In this document: positions 36,901 to 44,749 of the stretch, piece by piece | How positions within the stretch are numbered: position 1 is the stretch's first letter | How the letters are laid out: every line of letters starts with the position of its first letter | Source: Cohnella fermenti | GTDB taxonomy: Bacteria > Bacillota > Bacilli > Paenibacillales > Paenibacillaceae | NCBI RefSeq assembly: GCF_004801405.1 | Contig: NZ_SSOB01000033.1 | Coordinates: 27,032-91,031, forward strand | DNA length: 64,000 nt | Direction of reading: 5' to 3' | Notes under the pieces: model-generated | Databases searched by the model: none | What the model was told of the DNA's origin: nothing | The model's input: the letters and a program-made list of their open reading frames with translations, nothing else | Program-made: the position numbers and the translations under genes

Positions 36901-37180
36901 GCTTGTCCAAGCGTTCCGCTTCGCCTCCGTGCCTGGCTCGGAGACCTTCGCCGCAGATGACGCGAACCGGGAGGAGACGCCAGCCGCCTCCGGATCGTTC
37001 GCAGATGCTGCGAGCATCGCGGCCTGGGCGAAGGAGGCGGTTGGCCGCGTCGCCGCGGACGGACTGATGGCGGGCCGTCCGGACGGAAGCTTCGCGCCGG
37101 AGGCGGGAGCGACGCGTGCGGAAGCGGCGGCGGTGCTGCACCGCCTGCTGCTGAAGGCGGGTTTCCTCCATGCCGAATAA
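30950..37180 (+). CDS. Giant secreted surface protein with two SLH triads and an unrecognised domain
   Basis: A 2076-residue protein. Order: signal peptide (~1-31); three discoidin-like modules (~35-185, 189-345, 347-500; each with a form of DWYAVTLN and GGWFDT); two concanavalin/LamG-like domains (~505-865); a beta domain (~867-960); three SLH-like repeats (~962-1148); a domain I do not recognise (~1157-1640; WELRIGKGGQIYSL, IPWGGVRKSALPDH, WGDANRDD); linker; pre-SLH domain (~1673-1870); three more SLH repeats (~1877-2074). GGAGGGA precedes the ATG at 30950, after the repeat array. It should be wall-anchored and bind glycans. The unknown domain and the discoidin modules recur in the protein at 39382. 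Enzymatic activity is possible but unproven. Confidence 0.85.
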   Translation: MKLRRRAGIGSLLFVLLAVQWLAVLPAASAAPLPAPVNVLLGGSASANAPGSVPGSIVDGDTSTYLNTYDGTHQDEAWYAVTLEQPAHIDKVVYAHGHAYVDGGWFDTSAGGKPIVQIQTEPGGAWIDAGALGDYPDTSAASDGGLTDGQKFALAIEPVDVYGVRVIGKPVFFGSAAELEAFDTASVVDPNLLAKGSPSNSLGLGGGNVYLDSDPATTLTLNDGTMREEDWYAVTLNEPQTINNVVLTQGAITADGGWFDTSGSLPRIQIRTAADGVWTDAALLARYPATTSASAGTLEAGARFEAVFDPVAVYGVRVIGRPAAPGGGSSASSLADLQAYNDPLAAEANVLRRGTASYSRAGNAPGSFNDGDVSTVRNSWNGQVETTDWYAVDLDVPQLINQIVFVHGVTSPDGGWFNTADGGKPVVQARLAAGGDWTDLATVDDYPDTTDGDNGGLAAGRSFTLSVPATEVYGVRIVGRPAHYPGTSFSFSSIAELQAFYALPEREYEPLNGPLADASGWTPAGGAMAPANGGLALAAGQSASYAGKDYWSAAFHLKLKAEQPGGGGDAPSLTMRGTDAGDGYRLSLGADEWTLLKTRDGAATTLGAVATADLPGYAPVGWTDVLLAGYEERDGVRLQVTVGGETLLSVLDAIDPLRDSGRFGAAAGDGALTLAGIDAGTPVNAALTDSANWIGLGAMADGGDGSTIFSGGYKMYKGQQFGSEYLDFTMRYTFTGPDWPGIVLRGSDPAKTIFDGGSAYFIDVNANVWEVQKWTDGNRHMLIGAYPGQTPPFGTLANKLFRSGTEHTIRVGAFDVEGGVRLVLWVDGQKAFDIVDTDAPLAGSGYFGVYAYSGPVEIGGIGWEPDDAPNAYNDITQFDVAQKIAPVAIDRTTRTVSAVVADGTDLAQLDVSMTLSRGASISPDPSSVRDYREPVVFTVTAENGAAQSWTVDIKSEFDGQSDFVDIAGHPAKRDIVQVTSAGIMDGTDAARFSPDEPISRIDLIAATARAASLEPAEYNGEYADVGADDPRADLVQAAKDAGLLFPTSGGKLQPEQPATREEMAVLFAKAARLVGGRPYMLGDSSRYEDAAQIASWARSSVEAALGTGLLPESLTGGSRFEPQATVKRADAAVYLRRLLYENKPFEPLYNAYSSQLTDAFKLPGSEAANSGEWSVSQTNGTVPMSGTKWNEAADESLVFQSSIKHMQDGDKSWELRIGKGGQIYSLDTAIGELMPPQTANNVFMDEVIQPVSISYDKHNPDQEPTMYFIHGSGVYYKNDPILTKPFYDPMLAAQWNPQDSSYATIAWGQNAQIPSIWRSGLLYYTKVRDAGDGVIEVSYVLNNFGTDTIDDISIPWGGVRKSALPDHIIGNVSGGYDRAGGVYTQLKPASETGGWAAMTQNADDPDSFALATVFGRDSKYGTIDGQWEPTYYTWGDANRDDFYVQAVQGRFHLQPGEQLAWKFYYVVGKLGEVAEKAKQLANDTDYGFVQYGQSDADQLAYYVQSDEAGTKTLSLRKSGSDAKAFATYAQPVPGTTPLFLLRETATKQLVLTTDPFLLSTKVPYANPYPVGDPKHDLYEGQYQYKAYDGKTDYLGMLGYVYPADTAEDGTIALGDALPANAAYGLLTEADRGVRVLSLTGDDSTPATNPPSDPSAGSGTDATDEPSSGTEPKPETVVALDAAKLADALAALPSGGTVAADVTEPGDRFAVEVPATFIAAAAELGHPVTLAIRTPVATYELPLAAIDLPAIASSLGVDPSEVSLVIHVGLADSAVQAAFAKAAAGAEQVTAPREFAVEASAGGRSVAVDRFAGYVARSWTLDGALDPAELTALWLTPEGEARFAPAAFEREGDAVRVTIRRPGNSAYTVVKKTAAAGPRFADLNGNWAAQDVERLAASGIVKGVAADRFAPTAAVTRAEWATLLARALGLGDDAEAAASAFKDTSAGSWYAGAVGAAAQAGLVAGYEDGSFRPGQAITRQEMAAMLVQAFRFASVPGSETFAADDANREETPAASGSFADAASIAAWAKEAVGRVAADGLMAGRPDGSFAPEAGATRAEAAAVLHRLLLKAGFLHAE

Positions 37181-37205
37181 CCGCGATGGAGAGGGGAGAG
37201 AGGAC

Positions 37206-39359
37206 ATGAGCGTCATTCGGAGCGCTATTCAGTGGGAGCAGGCGGCCGAAGGAATCTGGCGAGGCGTCGTCGGCGTGCCGGAGGCGGTCACGCCGCTGAC
37301 GGTGTCGCCGCCGTCGCCGCGGCGCGAGGCGTTGGCCGCGCTCGGCGACGCTCCCTTCCCGCTGCCGCAGGAACAAGTCGTCGCGACGGTCGGGGCGGGG
37401 CGCATCGTGCTCCGCCTGCCGCTCGGCGAGAGCGATCGGCTGTACGGCTTCGGGCTTCAGTTCCTGCGGATGAACCATCGCGGGCGAACCCGCTGCCTGC
37501 GCGTCAACAGCGACCCTGTCGTCGACACCGGGGAGACGCACGCGCCGCTGCCGTTCTGGGTGTCGAGCGCGGGCTATGCCGTGCTGATCGACACGGCGCG
37601 CGTCCTGACGGTGTACGCCGGCTCGGCCGTCCGGTTGGACAGCGAACGTCCGCCGAAGCTGAAGAACCGCGGCTACGATGAGGACTGGGCCGCCACGCCG
37701 CTGTCGGATTCGCTGGAGGCGGTCGTTCCCGGCGAGACGGGCGTCGCGGTGTATGTGTTCGCCGGCGCGGGAGATCGCGGCGATCCGCAAGCTGCGCAAG
37801 CGAACGCCATGCTAAGCGCCGTTCGCCGCTACAATCTGTTCTGCGGCGGCGGTCCGCTGCCGCCGCGCTGGGGACTCGGCTTCTGGCACCGCGTCTCGAT
37901 GTTCGCCTCCGACGCCGAGGTCGCGGCCGAAGCGGACGAGTTCCGGCAGCGGGATATTCCGTGCGACGTCATCGGCCTGGAGCCGGGCTGGCACTCGCAC
38001 TGCTACCCGACGTCGTTCGAATGGGACGCCGCGCGCTTCCCCGATCCGGCCGGCTTCGTCCGCGGCTTGACGGAGAAGGGCTTCCGCATCAACGTGTGGG
38101 AGCATCCGTACGTGTCGCCGGCTTCGCCGCTGTACGAGCCGCTGCTGCCGTATGCGGGCAGCCATACGGTGTGGGGCGGTCTCGCTCCGGATTATGCCGA
38201 CCCGCGCGCCGCTTCGATTCTCGCCGAGCATCACCGCGAGCGGCACGTCGGCCTCGGCGTTGCGGGCTACAAGCTCGACGAGGTCGACGGGAGCGAACTG
38301 ACCGGAAGCTCGTGGATGTTCCCCGCCCACGCTTCGTTCCCTTCGGGGCTGGACGGGGAGCGGATGCGGCAACTGTACGGTGTGCTGCTGCAGCGTCTCA
38401 CCGCCGGTCTGTTCCGGGAGCGCGATCGCCGCACGTACGGGCTCGTCCGCGCATCGAACGCCGGCGCGGTGTCTTCGCCCTATGCTTTGTATACCGACCT
38501 GTACGACAGCCGGCAATTCGTCCGGGCACTCTGCAACAGCGGCTTCGGCGGGCTGCTCTGGTCGCCGGAGGTGCGGGAGGCTCAGACGGATGAAGCGTAC
38601 GTGCGCCGGCTGCAGATCGCCTGCCTGTCGCCGCTCGCGATGATGAACGCGTGGGCGAGCGGGCAGCGGCCCTGGTCGTACCCCGGCGCCGAGGCGGCGG
38701 TCCGTGCGGCGATCCGGCTGCGCATGCGGCTGATGCCGTACCTGTATTCGGCCTTCGCGCGTTATCGCGAAGACGGCACGCCGCCGTTCCGCGCGATGGC
38801 GCTCGAGACGGGGTATCCGTTCGAGCGACTCGGGCCGGAGGCGGCCGGCTTCGATTCGACGGCTGCTCCCTACGGGCTGTACGGCGAGGACCGCAGCATC
38901 GACGACCAGTACATGATGGGTGACAGCGTGCTGGTCGCGCCGCTGTTCCCCGGCGAGCGGTCGCGCGCGATCACGCTGCCCGCAGGCGATTGGTACGAAT
39001 TCGAGACGGGCGCAAGCTTCCCCGGCGGAAGGACGATCGAATACGCCGCGCCGCTGGAGCGGGTGCCGATGTTCGTGCGGGACGGCGGCATCGTCCCGCT
39101 GATGCCGTCGCTGCCGCATGCGCCGAAGGCGGGCGACCGGGTGCCGCTCGAGATTCGCGTCTACGGCAAGGCGCCGGGCGTCTTCCGGCTATACGACGAC
39201 GACGGCGAGACGTTCGCCTTCGAGCGCGGGCACTGTCGCTGGACGACGCTGCGCTCGGACGGCACGAGCGAGCCGCTGTCCGGCGGTGGGGAGGCATATG
39301 CGTACGGAGAACTGATCTGGAGGCATATGGGCGATCCGTCATCTGCATCTGCATTTTAA
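37206..39359 (+). CDS. GH31 family glycoside hydrolase, divergent
   Basis: A 717-residue protein without signal peptide. Typical GH31 features are the N-terminal sandwich (ERSDRLYGFG-like LYGFGLQFLRMNH), the barrel start PPRWGLGFWHRVSMF, GLEPGWHSHCYPTSFEWD, YKLDEVDGSEL in the nucleophile region, SPLAMMNAWASG and RLRMRLMPYLYSAF, then the distal sandwich (GDSVLVAPLF, AGDWYEFETG, FRLYDDDGETF). The acid/base segment (YALYTDLYDS) differs from the usual W-G-D motif, so it belongs to an unusual subgroup. The ATG at 37206 follows GGGGAGAG; the in-frame ATG at 37170 lies inside the previous gene. It lies between two giant secreted proteins and is probably co-transcribed. Being apparently cytoplasmic, it would act on imported oligosaccharides. 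Alpha-glucosidase, xylosidase and galactosidase are all possible. Confidence 0.8.
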   Translation: MSVIRSAIQWEQAAEGIWRGVVGVPEAVTPLTVSPPSPRREALAALGDAPFPLPQEQVVATVGAGRIVLRLPLGESDRLYGFGLQFLRMNHRGRTRCLRVNSDPVVDTGETHAPLPFWVSSAGYAVLIDTARVLTVYAGSAVRLDSERPPKLKNRGYDEDWAATPLSDSLEAVVPGETGVAVYVFAGAGDRGDPQAAQANAMLSAVRRYNLFCGGGPLPPRWGLGFWHRVSMFASDAEVAAEADEFRQRDIPCDVIGLEPGWHSHCYPTSFEWDAARFPDPAGFVRGLTEKGFRINVWEHPYVSPASPLYEPLLPYAGSHTVWGGLAPDYADPRAASILAEHHRERHVGLGVAGYKLDEVDGSELTGSSWMFPAHASFPSGLDGERMRQLYGVLLQRLTAGLFRERDRRTYGLVRASNAGAVSSPYALYTDLYDSRQFVRALCNSGFGGLLWSPEVREAQTDEAYVRRLQIACLSPLAMMNAWASGQRPWSYPGAEAAVRAAIRLRMRLMPYLYSAFARYREDGTPPFRAMALETGYPFERLGPEAAGFDSTAAPYGLYGEDRSIDDQYMMGDSVLVAPLFPGERSRAITLPAGDWYEFETGASFPGGRTIEYAAPLERVPMFVRDGGIVPLMPSLPHAPKAGDRVPLEIRVYGKAPGVFRLYDDDGETFAFERGHCRWTTLRSDGTSEPLSGGGEAYAYGELIWRHMGDPSSASAF

Positions 39360-39381
39360 TAGGAAGATTGGAGGATGAGCG

Positions 39382-42300
39382 ATGAAGAGGACAATGGCTG
39401 CCATGCTGACATTGCCGATGCTGCTGATTGGTTCCGGAGCGTATGCGGAGGAGGAGATGAATGGAGATCTGCTGCAGGTATTCCCCTCCAGCCCGGTCGC
39501 CGCGCAGAACGCGTCGGCTTGGGAGGCGACAAGCACGGATGGACCGCTGCAGACGGCGGTGGGCATCAACGTGCTCTACTACGGCAAGATGAGCTGGTCG
39601 CGCGCGGGCAATATCGACGCGTCGTTTAACGACAACGACGTCTCGACGCACCGGGTGTCGATGGACGGCACCGTACAGGCAGAGGACTGGTACGCGGTGA
39701 CGACGCCGGTCCCTTATCTGATCAACAAGGTCGTCTATGCTCACGGCAATAATTATGCGGATGGCGGCTGGTTCGATACGACCGGCGGCAAGCCGCGCAT
39801 CCAGGTGCAGACCGAGCCGGGCGGCGTCTGGACGGATGCGGCGGTCATCGCGGACTATCCGAATGCGAATGCGGGCAGCGGCGGCGGGCTGACACAGGGG
39901 GAGACGTTCGAGGTGCCGATTGAGGCGACGGAGGCTTATGGCGTTCGTGTCATCGGCAAGCCCGTGCAGGTAACGGGGAAGAGCTACGCATTCTCGAGCA
40001 TCGGCGAGCTTCAAGCCTTCTACGCACCGCGCAATGCGGCCGCGACCGGAACGGCTTCCTACTCGCGCGCGGGCAACATCGACGCGTCGTACCTGGACGG
40101 CGACTTCGCGACGCATCGCGTCACGTGGGACGGCACCGTGCAGAGCGAGGACTGGTACGCCGTCACCTTCGCCAAGCCGCAGCTCGTCAACAAGGCGGTG
40201 TACGCGCACGGCCGCAGCTATGCGGACGGCGGCTGGTTCGATACGTCGGGCGGCAAACCCCGAATACAGGTGCAGACGACGGTCGGCGGCTCCTGGATCG
40301 ACGTCGCGACGCTCTCGCAATACCCGGCCGCCTCGAGTACGAGCGACGGCGGGCTGACGCAGGGGCAGCGGTTCGAAGCCGTCTTCGATCCGGTGCAGGC
40401 CGTCGCGCTTCGAGTCATCGGCAAGCCGGTGCAGTACAGCGGAACGACGTTCTCGTTCTCGAGCATCGCGGAGCTGCAGGCGAGCTTCGAGCCGGAGGCG
40501 AACGTGCTGGCGCAGGCGACACCGAGCTATTCGCGCGCAGGCAACATCAGCGCGTCGTATCTCGACGGCGACCTTGCGACGCATCGCGTCACGTGGGACG
40601 GCACGCTGCAGAGCACGGATTGGTATGCGGCGACGCTCGAGCATCCGGTAACGATCAGCAGGGTGATCTATGCGCACGGCAACAATTATGCGGACGGCGG
40701 CTGGTTCAATGCGTCGGCGGGCAAGCCTCGCATTCAGGTGCAAACGTCCGCGGGCGGAAGCTGGAGCGATGTCGCCAAGCTGACCGATTATCCGGCGACG
40801 ACGGATGGCGACGGAGGGGGCTTGACGCAGGGACAGGCGTTCGAGGTCCGCTTCGATCCGACAGCCGTCTACGGCGTCCGCGTTATCGGAACGCCGGCGC
40901 ATGTTCCGGGCACATCGTACTCGTTCTCGAGCATCGGCGAGCTGCAGGCATTCGCCGACGAGGTGGACATCGACAACGACAAGTGGGCAGCCGGGTTGAA
41001 CGAGCGCCACGTCTATCACGCTTCGATCGTCCACCGTCAGACGGCGGACACGTCGTGGGAGCTGCGCATCGGCAAGGGCGGGCAGCTCTACTCGCTGACG
41101 GGGCCGTTCGGCGAGGCGATTCCGCCCCAGTCGTCCGCCGATACGCCGATGTCGGGAGGTTGGGTCGACGAAGTCATTCAGCCCGTCTCGATCAACCGCG
41201 GCCTCAACAATCCCGATACGCAATTCCCGCAATCGGTCTACGACAGCATGGCGTACTATATCCATCAGGCGGGCGTATACGAGGGGAAGGATACGGAGGC
41301 GCTCGGACGCAACCGCTTCTTCTATTCGCCGGCGCTCGCTTACGGGTGGGACGCGACGGACCATTCCTACTCCATGCTGAACTGGGGGCAGCAGGCTCAC
41401 ATTCCGAACATCCATAAGTCCGGCATTCTTTATTATGAGAAGGTACGCGACGCCGGCGACGGCATCATTGAGGTGACGTATGTCCTCTCCAACTTCGGCA
41501 GCGACAGGATAGACGACATCACGCTTCCGTGGGGCGGCGTGCGCAAGTCGAACTTGCCGGACCACGTCGTCAGCGAGACGGACGGCTCGTACACGGCGAT
41601 CGGCGGCGACTTCAGCGATCCGGCCAACCGCCTCTCGCTTGCCGATACGGGCGGCTGGGCCGCGTTCGCCCAGGATGCGGACGACGAGGACGGCTATGCG
41701 CTTGGGTGGGTATTCGGCACGGACAAGCATTACGGCGAGGATACGAGCTTCCAATATGCGCGGAACACATGGGCGTGGGGCGATGCGAATCGGGACGATT
41801 ACCTCGTCGGCGGTGTCGGAGGCAACTTCTATCTGGAGCCCGGACAGACGATGTACTACCGCCATTATTGGGTCGTCGGCAAGCTGGCCGACGTACAGAC
41901 CAAAGCGAACGCGCTGGCGGATTCGGTCGATTACGGATTGCTGAGCTTCGTCGAGGGGGACGCGGATCTTATTCCGCTCTATACGAAGACGGAAGGCAGC
42001 CAGACGGTGCTGACCCGCGAGCCGCAGAGCGGACATTCGCCGGCGCTGCATACGTACGCAGAGCCGGTGGCGGGCAGCCAGCCGCTGTTCCTCGTGAAGG
42101 ATACGACAACAGGCGAGTACAAGCTGTCGTTCGACCCGTACGAGTTCGCCGACACGGCGCCATTCGCGAATCCGTACCCAACAACCGATCCGAAGTATGC
42201 GGACTATCAGAACCGGACGCTGTACAAGCAATATGACGGCAAGCTGGCATACGTCGATCTGCTCGGGTTCGCGATGCCCGCGGATAAGGCGGATACGGCG

Positions 42301-42396
42301 AATTACGATTATATCAATCTGTACGACGCCGCGACAGACCGTTCGTTCTACCCGGCGCCGACGACGGCGCATCAAACGCTGAAGGTTCGGGATTGA
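39382..42396 (+). CDS. Secreted paralogue of the giant surface protein, without SLH domains
   Basis: A 1004-residue protein with signal peptide (cleavage near residue 22 after AYA). Three discoidin-like modules follow (~55-215, 218-370, 371-525), each with forms of SYSRAGNI, DWYAVT and YADGGWF. The rest (~530-1004) is the same unrecognised domain as in the protein at 30950: WELRIGKGGQLYSL, DEVIQPVSI, YYEKVRDAGDGIIEV, LPWGGVRKSNLPDH, GGWAAFAQDADDED, WAWGDANRDD and a tail with LLGFAMPADKADT. It lacks LamG-like and SLH parts, so it would be released or held only by glycan binding. TGGAGGATG precedes the ATG. It ends the locus begun at 30950. Confidence 0.85.
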   Translation: MKRTMAAMLTLPMLLIGSGAYAEEEMNGDLLQVFPSSPVAAQNASAWEATSTDGPLQTAVGINVLYYGKMSWSRAGNIDASFNDNDVSTHRVSMDGTVQAEDWYAVTTPVPYLINKVVYAHGNNYADGGWFDTTGGKPRIQVQTEPGGVWTDAAVIADYPNANAGSGGGLTQGETFEVPIEATEAYGVRVIGKPVQVTGKSYAFSSIGELQAFYAPRNAAATGTASYSRAGNIDASYLDGDFATHRVTWDGTVQSEDWYAVTFAKPQLVNKAVYAHGRSYADGGWFDTSGGKPRIQVQTTVGGSWIDVATLSQYPAASSTSDGGLTQGQRFEAVFDPVQAVALRVIGKPVQYSGTTFSFSSIAELQASFEPEANVLAQATPSYSRAGNISASYLDGDLATHRVTWDGTLQSTDWYAATLEHPVTISRVIYAHGNNYADGGWFNASAGKPRIQVQTSAGGSWSDVAKLTDYPATTDGDGGGLTQGQAFEVRFDPTAVYGVRVIGTPAHVPGTSYSFSSIGELQAFADEVDIDNDKWAAGLNERHVYHASIVHRQTADTSWELRIGKGGQLYSLTGPFGEAIPPQSSADTPMSGGWVDEVIQPVSINRGLNNPDTQFPQSVYDSMAYYIHQAGVYEGKDTEALGRNRFFYSPALAYGWDATDHSYSMLNWGQQAHIPNIHKSGILYYEKVRDAGDGIIEVTYVLSNFGSDRIDDITLPWGGVRKSNLPDHVVSETDGSYTAIGGDFSDPANRLSLADTGGWAAFAQDADDEDGYALGWVFGTDKHYGEDTSFQYARNTWAWGDANRDDYLVGGVGGNFYLEPGQTMYYRHYWVVGKLADVQTKANALADSVDYGLLSFVEGDADLIPLYTKTEGSQTVLTREPQSGHSPALHTYAEPVAGSQPLFLVKDTTTGEYKLSFDPYEFADTAPFANPYPTTDPKYADYQNRTLYKQYDGKLAYVDLLGFAMPADKADTANYDYINLYDAATDRSFYPAPTTAHQTLKVRD

Positions 42397-42525
42397 GAAG
42401 AGTATTGCATAACAACGACGCTGTCCAACAACGAGGATGGAGTGACGGTCGTGCATGAGAAGCTGCTTGGGTGATGAGCGGAAAACCCGTCTAACGATAT
42501 CCTGAAGAGTCGATTGGAGGGGGAG

Positions 42526-42702
42526 ATGAGCGTGAAACCCGCCTATCGATTGTTCGTTCTGCTTGCCATCCCATCCAGCGTCTCTCCCCTCTCCCGTCCC
42601 GCCTGCGCCCTATTCCCTCTGGCGGCATCAGGTCTCTTCTCCCTTTCGTTCAGGATAAGGAGGCGCAAGTGGAATGGGCTGACCCAAGAGCAAAGGACAT
42701 GA
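42526..42702 (+). CDS. Possible small secreted peptide or gene remnant
   Basis: A 58-codon frame with a very good ribosome site (GGAGGGGG just before the ATG) and a hydrophobic N-terminal half (YRLFVLLAIPSSVS) that could be a signal peptide, followed by a basic tail. I recognise no family. The surrounding 577-base gap looks otherwise non-coding, and the peptide could be the decayed start of a secreted-protein gene. Confidence 0.2.
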   Translation: MSVKPAYRLFVLLAIPSSVSPLSRPACALFPLAASGLFSLSFRIRRRKWNGLTQEQRT

Positions 42703-42888
42703 TCGTCAAGCGGAGGTTCCTGATCCAAGGGGAGAAGAGGCATAAGGGTTTAGAAGGGGGGGATCGCGTCTTGCCAACCCCATAATGTGGAAGTTCTCTT
42801 GCCGACATGCCGACCGCGCGGGTCCGGTGCTAGACGGTGGCGGGACTTTTTTTGGTCCAAGAGCTGATCGATGGTCTATTGAATGTAC

Positions 42889-42955
42889 AAAAGAAACCTC
42901 TCCTTCTGGCATATGGTTGGGCGGTGCCTCCATTTGCCAAGGAAAGGTTTCTTTT
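42889..42955. terminator. Bidirectional terminator between the surface locus and the ABC exporter
   Basis: Long imperfect inverted repeat: 42889-42916 pairs with 42930-42955 (AAAAGAAACCT with AGGTTTCTTTT, then CTCCTT/AAGGA and GGCATATGG/CCATTTGCC), followed by a T-rich stretch on the plus strand and TTTT on the minus strand. It lies 18 bases beyond the stop of the minus-strand exporter gene. Confidence 0.8.
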
Positions 42956-42973
42956 TGTTTGATAATTTTGAAG

Positions 42974-44749
42974 TTACGCTTCCATCTTCTGAGCCGTGTA
43001 CAGCTTGTAATACCTTCCGCGCTGAGCGATCAGTTCGTCGTGAGAGCCGCTCTCGGCGATGCCCTTGTCCGCGACGTACAGGATGCGGTCGCAGTTCTTG
43101 ACCGTCGACAGGCGGTGGGCGATGATGAACGAGGTGCGTCCCTTGAGCAGCTCGTTCAGCCCCTTCTGCAGCAGGCGTTCGGTCCGGGCGTCGATGGACG
43201 AGGTGGCTTCGTCCAGGATGAGGATGCGCGGATCGGCGAGCAGCGTGCGGGCGAAGGAGATGAGCTGGCGCTGGCCCTGGGACAGCTTCGAGCCGCGCTC
43301 GTTGACCTCGGTCAGGTAGCCCCTCTCGAATTCGCGAATGAAGTCGTCGGCGCAGACGGCCTTGGCCGCGGCGATAACTTCTTCTTCCGTGGCATCGAGC
43401 TTGCCGTAGCGGATGTTGTCGAGAATCGTGCCGGAGAAGATGAAGCTGTCCTGCAGCATAATGCCCATCTGGCTGCGGAGCGACTTCAGCGTCACCTGCG
43501 AGATATCGTGGCCGTCGACGAGAATCGCACCGCCGGTCACGTTGTAGAAGCGCGAGATCAGGTTGACGACGGTCGTCTTGCCGGCGCCGGTCGGGCCGAC
43601 GAGTGCGATGCTCTCGCCCGGCTTGATGTCGAAGTTCAAGTTCTCCAGCACGTTGACGCCCGGATCGTACGCGAACGTGACGTTGTCGAACGTCACGCGG
43701 CCGCGGATGGCGGGAAGCTGGACGGCGTCCTTGACGTCGCTGACGGTGACGGGCTCGTCGAGCGTCTCGAAGATGCGCTCGAGGTACGCGACGGAGTTGA
43801 TGAAGCTGTTGTAGATGTTCGACAGGTTCAGAATCGGCTGCCAGAAGCGCGATGCATAGGCGCTCATGGCGAGAATGACGCCGAACGTCGCTTCGGCCGG
43901 GCCGAACGCAACCAGGCCGACGAAGAAGATCGCCGTCATGACAAGCGTCGCCAGGTTATCGACCGTGAACGGAACGAGATGGTTGAAGTACATCGCCCGC
44001 ATCCACGCCTTGCGGTAGTTCGCGGCCAGCTTCGTGAAGATGCCCTCGTTGCGGTCCTCGCGCGTGAAGATCTGCGTGACGCGAATGCCGCTGATGCTCT
44101 CCTGCAGGTAGGCGTTCATGTTGGAGCTCTTGTTGGACACCGCCTGCCAGGCGCGGCGCTGCTTCGTCTTGAGCAGGAGCATGATCGCCAGGAAGATCGG
44201 CAGGCCGCCGAGAATGACGAGAGACAGCTTAACGTCTACGGCGAACATGAAGATCGCGATGAAGACCAGGTTCAGAATCTCGAGAATGAAGTTGATAATG
44301 CCGTTGGACAGCACGTCCGACACCGCATTGACGTAGTTGACGACCCGGATCAGGATTTTGCCCTGCGGCCGGTCGTCGTAATACTGGAACGGCAGCTCCT
44401 GCAGATGCTTGAACAGGTCCGTCCGGATGTCGAAGATGATGTCCTGTCCGACGCGGGTCATGATGCGCGAGCGGATCGTTGCCAGAATAACGCTGACGAC
44501 AATTGTCGCAAGCGTCATCGCCGACCAGAACACGAGCGCGCCCTTGTCCTTGGCCGGAATCGTCACGTCGATGACGTGCTGGATGATCAGCGGAGCGGAC
44601 AGGGCGATGCCGGCCGACAGGGTGCTGAGCGCGAAGGCGACAAGCATCGGCGTCTTCTGCTTGCGGATGTAGACGAGCGCGCGCCGGAAGTGGCGTATGT
44701 CGAACGGCGATTCGAGCTCCTCGTCGATGTCGAATTTATTCCTAGCCAT
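42974..44749 (-). CDS. Heterodimeric ABC exporter subunit (canonical ATPase site), YfiC/BmrD-like
   Basis: A 591-residue half-transporter with six membrane helices (~35-330) and a C-terminal ATPase. Walker A is GPTGAGKTT, the signature LSQGQRQLISFARTL, and Walker B ILILDEATSSID with the catalytic Glu present. The N-terminus carries a cytoplasmic extension (NKFDIDEELESPFD) common in the second subunit of such pairs. It overlaps the partner gene by 8 bases. The pair resembles YfiB/YfiC or BmrC/BmrD exporters of Bacillus, which expel drugs or lipophilic compounds. Substrate unknown. A strong terminator follows. Confidence 0.9.
   Translation of the reverse strand: MARNKFDIDEELESPFDIRHFRRALVYIRKQKTPMLVAFALSTLSAGIALSAPLIIQHVIDVTIPAKDKGALVFWSAMTLATIVVSVILATIRSRIMTRVGQDIIFDIRTDLFKHLQELPFQYYDDRPQGKILIRVVNYVNAVSDVLSNGIINFILEILNLVFIAIFMFAVDVKLSLVILGGLPIFLAIMLLLKTKQRRAWQAVSNKSSNMNAYLQESISGIRVTQIFTREDRNEGIFTKLAANYRKAWMRAMYFNHLVPFTVDNLATLVMTAIFFVGLVAFGPAEATFGVILAMSAYASRFWQPILNLSNIYNSFINSVAYLERIFETLDEPVTVSDVKDAVQLPAIRGRVTFDNVTFAYDPGVNVLENLNFDIKPGESIALVGPTGAGKTTVVNLISRFYNVTGGAILVDGHDISQVTLKSLRSQMGIMLQDSFIFSGTILDNIRYGKLDATEEEVIAAAKAVCADDFIREFERGYLTEVNERGSKLSQGQRQLISFARTLLADPRILILDEATSSIDARTERLLQKGLNELLKGRTSFIIAHRLSTVKNCDRILYVADKGIAESGSHDELIAQRGRYYKLYTAQKMEA

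Larger units (their letters stand above)
42397..42973. other. Intergenic interval between convergent loci
   Basis: It holds the doubtful peptide at 42526-42702, a hairpin-like GTCC/GGAC pair ending in seven T at about 42821-42852 (possible plus-strand terminator) and the long hairpin at 42889-42955. Nothing else could be supported. Confidence 0.6.

Noticed and set aside
38971..42456. A 1161-residue minus-strand frame
   Set aside because: Antisense shadow of the repeated GC-rich discoidin modules in the gene at 39382; low-complexity Arg/Ala/Leu-rich product.
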